Positions 51,001-61,600 of a DNA stretch of 64,000 bases are shown here, one piece after another. How positions within the stretch are numbered: the first letter of the stretch is position 1; each line of letters starts with the position of its first letter. The DNA is from Coccinella septempunctata (lineage: Eukaryota > Arthropoda > Insecta > Coleoptera > Coccinellidae). Below the pieces are notes generated by a model that had not been told where the DNA came from, searched no databases, and saw nothing but the letters and a program-made list of their open reading frames with translations. The stretch spans positions 36,969,021 through 37,033,020 of the forward strand of contig NC_058193.1 in assembly GCF_907165205.1 (NCBI RefSeq). Reading direction: 5' to 3'. The position numbers and the translations under genes are program-made.

Positions 51001-54000
51001 TTTCTCGGTCTTTTCGAAGGGAGGTTCTGAATAAAACTGTTTCCTCCCACTATATCCATTTGTATCCTCAACAATTCCCTTTCACTTTTCGCGAGTTTTT
51101 TCCCTTTTTTATTCCCACTCTCATCGTTACTCTCCGCATTCAAATCACCATCTTCTTGTTTCATCAAATTTTCCATGGTACTATTCACCGGTTTTTCGTC
51201 TTCGGTAATTTCAAGCTTCTGGCAATCCATCGATTCTTCTTCTGCACCTTTCATCGTCTCCCCTTCGTTCTCACTCTTGTCATCAACGTTTTGCGCATGA
51301 TTGCTCTGAGTATCTGTGCTCAATGAACTCTGAGTCTGACTTTGCGATAAATCCTGATACAACGCCGGAATATCCTCTCTCCTCTGCCTCAGTTTTTCCT
51401 TCTGATGATCCGTCAACATATCTTTCTGCAATTTGACTTCTGTATCGATGACCACAAATTCGCAAGTTTGTTCATCGTAAATAGGAGGATTCGGGGGAAA
51501 CGACTTCCTCACGGAATTTATCATTTTCTTGGACCTACTATTATTGGCGGACGCTGAATTCTGAAGGATGCTGCTTTTCGCCTTCAACGGAGTGAAGGTT
51601 TCCACATCTTTACCGAACAGTTGCAAAGCCTCGATTTTTTCCTTGTTGGGAGTTAGGCCCTCTTTATCGAACACCATCTGAGTCATTCGGATGGATCTCT
51701 TGACGTTACTAATGGGCGAATTGATCACTTCTGGACTCAGTAACGTGGATATCTTCAACGCCTTCTTCTGCAATTTGGTGGTGGAGAATGTTGACATAAG
51801 GTTTTTCAGTTTTCTGCCGGTGTTGGTGTTCGCATGCTGGACCATCTTCTTCACAAGATTCTCAAGTAAATCCAATAAATCTGAATTCTGAAATCAATCA
51901 CAACATTATATAAGAATATCGCACAAAATAATTTTGATGAGTAGTCGGAGCCTCTGATAAGACTAACCTTTAGGTCAGAGGGAATTTTTTGAAGGCATTG
52001 ACAAATATTCTCAACACTTTCAAAGTCCACGGAATCTTTGGCCACAACCAAATTCAGACATTTTAAAATCATCGGAAACAATTTCTCAGCGGTTTCCTCG
52101 GAGAGCAGAGGCAAAGACATAATACTGGACATCAGTTTCAACATCGACTCCCCTGAAACGAATTCAAACGATCAAAACAATAAAAATGGCTAAATTGGAT
52201 CGAATAACTCACCCATGTCATTTTCTAAGCTCATACCCCTTTTGTCTAAGAATGATATGATGGTAGAGATATTGTAAGTCAGAAGAGGGTTGGACTTGAA
52301 GGCTTTATTCAATTCGTTCATGATTAGTTTCTTGTTCGAGTCCGACATTTGTGAAAACAGTTCTGTCCACTTAGTGCAGATAATCTGAAATTCAAGAATA
52401 TCATCAAAATCCAAATAAATTAATGGGCACCGAATAACTTACATTTGCGAACTTAGCACACTTATTCAGATGGAAAACAGGCCATAAAATAATAGAAACA
52501 GTCGACTTTGATTCCCCATCCTTAGTGTTCCCCTCCAGTTCCTTCCAGAGTTTGTATGCGATTTCCTCGTTTTTAGAGGCTTCCAATTTTTTCAATTGCT
52601 CAGTTAAGAATTCGAAAGCATGCTCATCTTTACAAAGATTGATGAAAATTTGCTCAAACTGTTCATACCTGCAATTTCACAATTTTAACATTGATGATTT
52701 CTGCATTTAATCGTAACTTACAGATCCTCAAGAACGGTCCCCTCATTCAAGAAATTGATAAAATGTTCTATGATTAACTTTAAAGAATCGCTGTATATAA
52801 TGGAGTCAACTGAAGAGTTCAATACTACCATAAATGCATTCAGTAAGCTCAAATAAGTCAGATCTTCGTTGAAATCCTAAAATGTAAAAAAAAATAAAAT
52901 ACCTTCAATCTGTCCTGGTTGAATGCAGGTTGAAAAAAAATCATTTTCCTACCTTGAAAAGCAAGCCTAAAGAAGTGCATATTGTGTTGAAACTTTTTTC
53001 TTGAACTGCTCTCGATGATTTAACTAAAATGTTGAAAAATACTTTCCATAATGACTCCAGGAGCTAAAAACCATTAAATAATGTAAATTCCTTTATATAT
53101 TATAAAAATAAGTTGTTTCTAAAACTCAATAAATGGTTTGAAATTCAGTTTATGGGTTCATGACAATCTGAAGAAGAAAAATCTAAAAGATTTTCCATCT
53201 CTTTCTTTGAGAGAGCTAACTTCACACCTGTTATGTTATACATGACAAATTTTAGGGGAACAAATTCACTCACCTCTATTTTCTCAAAAAGGTTCATTGG
53301 CACAAATTTCACTATTGTGGAGCTCTCAATAACAGAATAAACCACTACTTGATCAAAACGGTCTATGTTATTTTCATTGATTATTGCTCTATCGAAGATT
53401 GTCCTATTGAACTCTTTTGAAATAAACCTCTGGTCACCTGTCGAAATCATAAATTCAGCAATTGAAAGCAATAGAAACTTATTAAGACTCACCTAAAATA
53501 GCAATAAAAACCTGAACGCTTCTTAGCCATAAACTAGGCACTAATTTTCCTTGTCCATTCTTCGATCTCAAACTTGTATTTGAAACTCCAAAACAGAACT
53601 CCAGAAATTCATTCAAGCATAACACTGAGTCGCTTTGCAGTTTCTCAATGAGATAAAAGAAGACTTCGAATCTTTTACAGATTACCACTTCCATTTTTGA
53701 AAATTTCGCTCGTAAAGGAGTCACAAGAAGTTTGATTTGTTTGTTACTCGTCATATGTTTCATATTCAAACTGGCATTATCAATCAGCTCCTAAATTATA
53801 TTTATTTTTTTATTATTATCATCAACAAGGCAATTTTTGAAGTAAAGGTGTGTTTGTTTCGAAGAATTAGTAATATATTTACCTTCCAACAATCATATCC
53901 TTTAACCCTCTGTTCATAAGTATGGTTTCTGAATGCAAATTCAACAATTCTCAGCAATTTATTGGCTAAATCCATTGATGTATGGAGGTACCTCCCAGAA

Positions 54001-54742
54001 AATCTCACTAAAAACATCCATAACTCATGCCATCGGCAAAAATTCTCTTCCCTCCATTTTTCCAAAACTTTGATATGCCTATGATGTAAAAGTAAATAAA
54101 CAACTAGTTAACCTCAAAAAAGTATTACTTACTGTTCAATAAGTCCGGATATGAAAATTTTTGCTTCCTGTGGACCAAGTTTGGTTATTGGAAATATTGT
54201 GATTAATTGGAAGCCAAAATCAATTATTATATTGTGAATTTGTTGGTCTTTATAAGCTGCATTGAACATTCCTGGTATTACGAAACCATTCAATATGGTT
54301 TTAACAATTTCATCGGACAGAGAATCAACTGCTCCCATAAAAAAGTCAACAATCTAAAAAGTACATTAATAATATTGTGTGAATGAGACAGATCCTTGAT
54401 ACTTACATATTTACGATCATCTTCAGATTCAGTCGTAGGAATTATAGTTATCAATTTCAATGGGTCATCATTGACAATATTTGTGATTTGGTTCTTCAAT
54501 TTGTCAACAAGTATATTTCTAATGTTCTCTTCACAGTTTGATTTTGCCCATCTATAAATCTCAACAGGTATTTTATCATCATAGGTATGCAACAATGCCT
54601 TGAACTCATCCGAAGCACCATTAATCGAATTATCTTCGTCAGAAATTAAATTCGTTTCGATTCTAGATAGAATATCATCCAAATTTTCATCAATTCGGTC
54701 CTTAGTATCAACAAATACTGAATTCTCTATTTCAGAAGTCAT
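45021..54742 (-). CDS. Rif1: Rif1, replication-timing and PP1-targeting protein
   Basis: Coding exons, 5' to 3': 54742-54407, 54353-54133, 54078-53883, 53790-53493, 53437-53274, 53063-52953, 52876-52722, 52668-52443, 52384-52213, 52152-51968, 51887-48651, 46584-46317, 46252-45837 and 45782-45021. All junctions are GT/AG and the sum is 2249 codons with stop (2248 aa). The N-terminal third is the helical-repeat domain, including the Rif1-like stretch CWKELIDNASLN...KQIKLLVTPLRAKF. A 3.2-kb exon encodes a charged, Ser-rich disordered region with many SQ, TQ and SP sites. PP1-docking motifs SILK (1749-1752) and RVNF (1770-1773) lie 17 residues apart across an exon junction, as in animal Rif1. A C-terminal DNA-binding-type domain follows (from about 1857). 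Rif1 recruits PP1 to oppose DDK at origins and delays late replication. The C-terminal 250 residues are longer than I can match to a known domain. Confidence 0.93.
46748..48159 (+). mobile_element. Tc1-type DNA transposon in Rif1 intron 11
   Basis: A 1.4-kb element flanked by TA on both sides (46746-46747 and 48160-48161), as Tc1/mariner insertion requires. Terminal inverted repeats of about 24 bp start AACTGCTCCACA (left, 46748-46771) and end TGTGGAGCAGTT (right, 48136-48159), with one internal mismatch. A second inner word, CAGTGTGG (reverse complement near 48075-48082), is not repeated on the left. It sits in antisense orientation to Rif1 and does not touch an exon. Intact ends with a mutated gene suggest a fairly recent but dead copy. 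Confidence 0.85.
46992..48011 (+). pseudogene. Tc1-like transposase with in-frame stop
   Basis: Reads MPRRKLTNAEANR... with N-terminal helix-turn-helix (about 5-55, VAERFQVSQSVISRLWNRF) and GRRKTT AT-hook-like linker, second HTH (about 75-110), then the DDE domain: D152 in LFTDESRY, D242 in FLDDNARPH, E276 in SPDLNCLEH. An in-frame TGA at codon 284 (47841-47843), probably from CGA by CpG decay, cuts the protein seven residues after the catalytic Glu. The same frame then runs on to TGA at 48009, for 339 codons in all, the usual family length. The second D and the E are separated by 33 residues, one fewer than the common DD34E. Likely inactive. Confidence 0.88.
48160..48650 (-). other. Remainder of Rif1 intron 11
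   Basis: Intronic sequence between the Tc1 element and the big Rif1 exon. Its donor on the minus strand is AAG|GTGAGTGCAC at 48650. No other feature seen. Confidence 0.6.
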
Positions 54743-55148
54743 TTTCAGTATTTTAAATGGAGATAAAATTAATTTTAAACTAGGACATCACAAGAACGTT
54801 TTCATAATATATAATGTTCTGAAGTATATGAGAATAATGTAAACTGAACACTTATCCACCAAATTTTTAAATGCAACACCACATTGAAAATACTGCGTCA
54901 AGTCCAACTCCTTTCCTTTCAGTTTTTAATGACAAGCACTGCGCGGGAAATTTATCATGTCAACTTCGGCACTTCGATTATTCTTCGAAACTTCTGATCG
55001 TCACTTAATTTCAAAGCAATTTTCTCCGTATTAAGAGATTGAGAGTAACATTTCAATTCCACCTGTACATACCGATCAATCGATCACTTTTTCAGCTACT
55101 AATTTGTTATTGAGCTAATTTAGTGAGGTTAGGATTTTCACACTTCAA
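54743..55148. promoter_or_regulatory. Rif1 upstream region
   Basis: About 400 bp separate the Rif1 start codon from the next plus-strand ATG with a good context (TTCAAATGG at 55149), so this stretch must hold the Rif1 promoter and may be bidirectional. No TATA box is evident near Rif1. Confidence 0.35.
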
Positions 55149-55385
55149 ATGGCCGCACAGGAAACAATTACAGATCTATGGTTTTCAGAGAACATAGAAA
55201 AAAAAGTTAATTTTTTCTTGGATATAAATGTTGGACATGATTTATTTATTACCATTAATATAATAAATTTTTTGGAGTTTTGTCTGATTTCGATGAAACA
55301 AGACATAGTTTTCAAATTCATTAATCACCAAATCTGCAAATTTCCGGCAAATAGCACCATATTGGTCTCTACTGTCCATAGGTGA
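55149..55385 (+). CDS. Possible small protein divergent from Rif1, unrecognised
   Basis: A 78-codon frame beginning MAAQETITDLWFSENIEKK, with an acceptable start context, head-to-head with Rif1. The body is hydrophobic and Ile/Phe-rich, as any AT-rich open frame would be, and I know no matching family. A competing minus-strand frame (55243-55379, 45 codons from ATG) covers the same DNA. It could be a real short protein, the first exon of a longer gene, or chance. Confidence 0.2.
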   Translation: MAAQETITDLWFSENIEKKVNFFLDINVGHDLFITINIINFLEFCLISMKQDIVFKFINHQICKFPANSTILVSTVHR

Positions 55386-55499
55386 TATAATGGAGGACTA
55401 CCCTCCATAGTGGATTTGTGTTCATCACAACGAAATTCAAACGTCCTTTAATTTCATGAATTTCTTTCGTCGTCGTACTTTTTTGTACAAACTGCTGGC

Positions 55500-55764
55500 C
55501 TATTTTGAAGTGATTTTTATTTCGGCACTGACATCTGTTGAACAATTGATTTCAATTGATACAATAACGAATATCTTTGCTTCAGTTCTGCGACTGTTGG
55601 ACAAATTTATAATTATAGTCGTCTCCCAAGACAGTAATTTTCGATACCTACTTGGCGTTGAATTATACTCAACAGCTTCTGCAAAGTTTTCCCATGTGAG
55701 ATTCAGAGTGGAAATTGCATAACTTAAAGCGACGGTAATAAGGTCGCTTATCGTCCGAGTTTTT
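55500..55764 (-). CDS. Possible terminal exon of an unknown gene upstream of Rif1
   Basis: Minus-strand open segment of 88 codons preceded by a usable acceptor (TTATTATCAG) and ending in TAG. It reads ...TISDLITVALSYAISTLNL... with a mixed, protein-like composition (Trp, Cys, charged residues). A plus-strand frame (55456-55722) overlaps it. I recognise no domain. Upstream, near 55870-55930, CAGTAGCGTACTTAGGG looks transposon-related, so the gene may be truncated. Confidence 0.2.
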
Positions 55765-56054
55765 CTGATAATAATAATATGTTCCAGATTAAAATAAGAT
55801 TAATGTTCTTTGGACAACTTTTACTGGTGAGAGGCACTTGACCACCGAACTGTGATGTATGGAATTGTGCAGTAGCGTACTTAGGGATAGATAGATTGCT
55901 TTTAGAACGAAGCACCTATAATGGGAGAAGAAATGTCTAGTCAGAATATAATTTTGAAGTCATAACAACAATGTTGGACAAAAGCACAAATTTCATCATG
56001 TTAAAAACTGGTGCTTGGCTCTTAAAAATGCTTTGAAGGTTTTTGCGTTGTCGA

Positions 56055-58640
56055 AGTCAAAAATGCGCATGGGTTGAGAACCCCTTAAAAGACCTATTTG
56101 GTTCTGTGTCCAATAATCAGGGTGTTCTATTTTTGTCTTTCTATATGGAATGCATAGAAGTGCTTCAAAGTGAACTTTAAAATGAAAAAACTTATTTTCC
56201 CGTAAACAGTGTCAGACATTCAAAAGTTTGGTATGGAAATACAGGTTTTCGAACACGCTGAATCTATTGCGAGCAATTTCGAAAGCCTATCTCTCTTCGC
56301 TTAGTTTCTCATCTTGGAAATGGCATTTTTCAAAAATTGCCATTTTCAATCTGCGATATCTCCTGTTATATTCGTCTGATCCAATTGGAATTTCCGGTTA
56401 TATAATCAATATTGCCTAGACTTTCACCCAAGCACAAAAACTCGATTTCGAAAATCTCGATTTTTTGGGTCAAAAATGAGCAAGGGGTTAGACCCCCCTA
56501 AAATGGCCTATTTCCTACTCTGCCTGAAAATCAGGATGTTCTATTACTGTCTCAGTATAGGGAGTGCATAGAATTTGTTTTGAAGATTCTAGAAAACCAA
56601 ACAGTTGATGATTCAATAGAGAATGGCACCCCAGAGAGCTCTTCGAAGTCAACTCGAAAATGAAAAGTGGAAAAACAAAAAAAATTATTTTCTCCTAAAC
56701 TGGATCAGATATTTGAATTTTTGGTATGAAAATATAGGTTTTCGAACACGCTGAATCTATTGCGAGCAATTTCGAGAGCCTGTCTCCCTTAGTTTAGATT
56801 TTCATCTTGAAAATGGCATTTTTCAAAAATTGCCATTTTCAATCTGCGATATCTCCTGTTATATTCGTCTGATCCAATTGGGATTTCCGGTTATATAATC
56901 AGCATTGCCTAGGCTTCCACCCTAGCACAAAAACTCAATTTCGAAAATCTCGATTTTTTGTGTCAAAAATGAGCAAGGGGTTAGACCCCCCTAAAATGAC
57001 CTATTCGCTAATCTGTCTGAAAATCAGGATGTTCTATTACTATCCTAGGATATGGACTGCATAGAATCTGTTCCGAAGATTCTGGAAAACCAAATAGTTG
57101 ATGCTGCAATAGAGAATGGCACCCCAGAGAGCTCTTCGAAGTCAACTCGAAAATGAAAAGTGGAAAAACAAAAAAAATTATTTTCTCCTGAACAGGGCCA
57201 GATATTTGAAATTTTGGTATGAAAATATAGGTTTTCGAACACGCTGAATCTATTGCGAGCAATTTCGAGAGCCTGTCTCCCTTAGTTCAGATTTTCATCT
57301 TGGAAATGGCATTTTTCAAAAATTGCCGTTTTCAATCTGCGATATCTCCTGTTATATTCGTCTGATCCAATTGAGATTTCCGGTTATATAATCAGCATTG
57401 CCTAGGCTTCCATCCTAGCACAAAAACCCGATTTCGAAAATCTCGATTTTTTGGGTCAAAAATGAGCAAGGGGTTAGACCCCCCTAAAATGACCTATTTT
57501 CTAATCTGTCCGAAAATCTGGATGTTCTATTACTGTCTTAGAATATGGAGTGCATAGAATTTGTTTTGAAGATTCTAGAAAACCAAACAGTTGATGATTC
57601 AATAGAGAATTGCACCCCAGAGAGCTCTTCGAAGTCAACTCGAAAATGAAAAGTGGAAAAACAAAAACAATTATTTTCTCCTAAACTGGGCCAGATATTT
57701 GAAATTTTGGTATGAAAATATAGGTTTTCGAACACGCTGAATCTATTGCGAGCAATTTCGGAAGCCTACCTCCTTTCGTTTAGATTTTCATCTTGGAAAT
57801 GGCACTTTTCAAAAATTGCCATTTTCAATCTGCGATATCTCCTGTTATATTCGTCTGATCCAATTGGGATTTCCGGTTGTATAATCAGCATTGCCTAGGC
57901 TTCCACCCTAGCACAAAAACTCGATTTCGAAAATCTCGATTTTTTGGGTCAAAAATGAGCAAGGGGTTAGACCCCCCTAAAATGACCTATTTTCTACTCT
58001 GTCCGAAAATCTGGATGTTCTATTACTATCCTAGGATATGGACTGCATAGAGTCTGTTCCGAAGATTCTGGAAAACCAAATAGTTGATGCTTCAATAGAG
58101 AATTGCACTCCAGAGAGCTCTTCGAAGTCAACTCGAAAATGAAAAGTGGAAAAACAAAAAAAATTATTTTCTCCTGAACAGGGCCAGATATTTGGAATTT
58201 TGGTATGAAAATATAGGTTTTCGAACACGCTAAATCTGTGGGGAGCAATTTCGAGAGCCTGTCTCCCTTAGTTTAGATTTTCATCTTGGAAATGGCATTT
58301 TTCAAAAATTGCAAATTTCACTTGATAATCCGTCAAGACCGAACGGTTGCGCCCAGATGGATGAAATTCTCGGATTTATAACAAGAAGAGTTGGTTTTTC
58401 AGAAAATGTATCACATTGCCGTCTACGATTATGTTTATTGAGAGAAAAACTTCTCGAACGGTGACTATCGAAAAATTTCCAAGAAGATGGACCTATTTGC
58501 TACTCTGTCTGAAAATCAGGATGTTCTATTACTGTCTTAGAATTTGTTTTGAAGATTCTAGAATACCAAACAGTTGATGATTCAATAGAGAGTTGCACTC
58601 CAAAGAGCTCTTCGAAGTCAACTCGAAAATGAAAAGTGGA
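56055..58640 (+). repeat. Tandem array, 493-bp period
   Basis: The word ATTGCCTAG recurs at about 56411, 56904, 57397 and 57890, a constant 493-bp step. Partial units occur at both ends. Each unit contains GATTTCGAAAATCTCGATTT, GGGGTTAGACCCCCCTAAAA, GAGAGCTCTTCGAAGTCAAC and TATAGGTTTTCGAACACGCT. Near-identity between internal units indicates recent duplication or homogenisation. No coding capacity. Single diverged copies lie at 11.8 and 16.5 kb. Confidence 0.9.
58320..58490 (+). repeat. Foreign repeat block within the array
   Basis: It replaces part of the last 493-bp unit and matches the 174-bp family in the Patched-related gene's intron 1 (CGTCAAGACCGAACGGTTGC, GATTTATAAC.AG, ATGTATCACA). 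The array resumes immediately after, at GACCTATTTGCTACTC-like sequence. Confidence 0.75.
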
Positions 58641-61600
58641 AATGTGGAAAACACAACTTTTCACAGAAGTTTTCCTAAATTAGATCAGTATTTTTCTAAG
58701 CATAAGCATCATTTGCTTCAGAATGTATAAGTATATAGAGATTTGATGAAAATGGTAGAAATTTGGGCGGTAACTCATCGAATTTCACAGCTTAGATACC
58801 CTTAGAGATCTTTGGAGCCCCAAATATTTTCTTCAATTTCCGTAACGCTTTGTAAATCCAGTAAAAGTAGTTTTTCCTCCTCAAGATCGCTCCGGACTCC
58901 CGGACTCCGGACAAGTCTTACCCCACCGACTCTGATTCCTCGAGAACACTTTCATTACTTCATTTGTTTGTAAATGCACTATACCTCGCGCAACAGTAGG
59001 CCATGGAAGGTAGCTTTTCGCGTCTGTAAGTTCCGCGTTTCGCGATGTTGGTGCTCTGTAAAGCGTGTGACCTTGGCAGAAAGTGATAGAAAATTGTTAT
59101 CATAGGATACTATGGATTTGGATGAGGACCTCTTCTATAAAGGTAAAAGAGGGAAAATTTCGCAAAAAAACTTTTTTGTATAATTTTTCGCGCAACAAGT
59201 TGAGAGTCTCATTTATTCGTATATCTGTGCTTTCGCGCAATAACTGGTGCACAAAAAGGTGAACTGGTTTCGCAAAACGGGTTTGAAAAGGGGTTCGTGA
59301 TGATATTTGTAGAAATATCCTTTGAAATCTGAGAATTCTGGTTCGAAACTTTTTGGAGCGTAATAACATTGTCCAGGGTATTCTCTGGATCGTCCGTGGG
59401 TGTCTAGATTATTCTGTGTCCCTTTTTGGAGCATTCAAGAATGTTTAGTAGGTAAGAAAACATTTTTCTTATCTTCAGAATTCACTACAAGCCTGTATTT
59501 GTGAGAAAAAATCAAAAATTGCTTCTCAGGTGTACCTACCTCTACCTTAGGGGTCTATATCTGATAAGTGGTGCCCAAAAAAAAATTGTACCTACATGAA
59601 GGAACCCCTTAAACATTTATTTATACCCTGTATAAATATTTTGAGTTTTTCAGTTCGGGAAACATATAGCTACTTTTGAAAATCTTATGTTTTTCAACCC
59701 TTAAAGTCATCGGTTAGTTGTCTGACCAATCGGTGAATTCTCCCTAAAATAAACTAGAAAAAGATGTTTGTTTGTGTAGTAAAATAAAGGACAGCCTTTC
59801 ATCTACAATCTATAAATATAGAGTGATTTGATGATTATTCAATCAATGAAATTTTATTCGAATGAGGTTCCAATAGGTTCATCATTTTTCCTTGATAACT
59901 ACTGAGGAAATCCCACTGAAAATTTGTACGAAAATCAAGTGCCTACTATCCGACTAAATCTGAACATCTCTTGCCTCTTATCAACCCATTCTGAAGTAAT
60001 AATTCACGAAAAATTGAGTAATGAAAACTCCAGTTTTGTGTTACAGTGTAGATATCAGTTTCAAGCCTGAAAAGAGTTGCGAAATGCGAAAATTCGGGAA
60101 AAAATAAGATTCAAGAAGAAAAAAAAGAGATTACGAAAGTATTTTCATAATTCAAATTCAATAATTCAAAAGTCAAAGATGCGGAAGAAAAACAAATGAC
60201 AAGGTTGTGTAAACTGAAACCAATTCATTAGCTATTCACTCGTTCCCCAACAATAAAAAATTGCGAAACTATTCAAATAATATTATATATCACCAACAAA
60301 CTTTTGTCAAGACAAAATCTCTGCGTTTCAGAAGAAGCTCTACATAAAACATGAATAAAAAGACCATTATATTAATCAGCAATTCAGCCTTAATGACATA
60401 ACAAACTTATGTAGCTGCTTCGATGATCAAATATCATCTCACAATATGACCTACAAAAAGATCGTATAATTCGAACAAAAACGCGCGATATTCAGATGAT
60501 CAAAATTAACAGCCGTAAAAACTTGGGAAGAATTGTGAAATGAACATTTAGCATTGGTGAGCAAGATACAGAGGTTACCATTTGTGTTCACTGGAAGGTA
60601 AATACGGATGGGGCTTTAATTAATTTTAATTAATAAGTGATAAAGATCGGATTTAACTTCAACGCTGTGTAAATAACGCAATAATTCTGGACGACTCATG
60701 GTTATACTAAAAACGCTGTAAATTTCACTTAAAGGTTGATTATTTTCAGAGATATTGAAATATTTTGCGTTGGGCTATTCAACATCAAAACTATTAGACA
60801 CTTGAGTTTATTGCTCATTCATTCAATCAATTGATACATCAATTGGTTAATGACTCAAATTTTAGTACAAAATTCGATTCAATTTCCCTCTGCCTTTCCA
60901 AATTTCCCAGTTGAAATTTCAGATAGATACTCGCTTCAGTTTCAACTACATCATCCACCTTTTTCTTGATTGATTGGGTTCGGGAGGTCTACGAAGCTAT
61001 CATATTTCATTAAAGTCTTTAGCATGGCGAAATATCTCATCTTGGGCGGTAACATTCTGAAATTTCACCTTTGTACGTCCGTCAAAGTTAATGGCTCTTG
61101 GACTTAACAGCCCATCAATCATAATGCACCAACACATTCATCATAAAATGTTAACAAGATGCGTTACAATGTTAGGACGACATCCACATAATATCGACTC
61201 TCTTGTGTAGGAGTTGGAGATGAACGAAAGAAAGAGAAACATTTTGAGATCAATTTTGAAGACTGACTTCGATTGGAGCAGTTCGAAAACTACACATCGT
61301 GATGATAGTTCAATATTCGTCGTCGAACTTATTAGTAAAGTCTCTCAACATACGTGAATTGAGTTCTTTCTGTCACACGTACAATAAATGAATTTTCAGT
61401 TCGTGAAACTCATTAAGAATTCAATAAAAATCATCAGTTTTGGTAATTGGAAAATGGTTCAATTGATCAAGGACTGCTTTGAGAGAATTAATGAAATCTG
61501 CTGATTTCCTACATCAAAAAAATTATCCCACCTATTTATCTTCTTACAAAGTGGAATGATACCATGAATTATTGAATTATATAGAGTGTGAAAGTCATTA

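Noticed and set aside
49129..51326. Series of long plus-strand frames (up to 205 codons)
   Set aside because: They are antisense to the big Rif1 exon and arise from its skewed codon content; they lack motifs and splice signals.
57008..58248. Recurrent 65- and 84-codon minus frames (MFENLYFHTKIS...)
   Set aside because: They recur only because the 493-bp repeat recurs; frames are short and carry no motif.
56055..58640. CRISPR-like array
   Set aside because: Long near-identical units without short repeat/spacer structure, in a eukaryotic setting; it is a satellite-type array.
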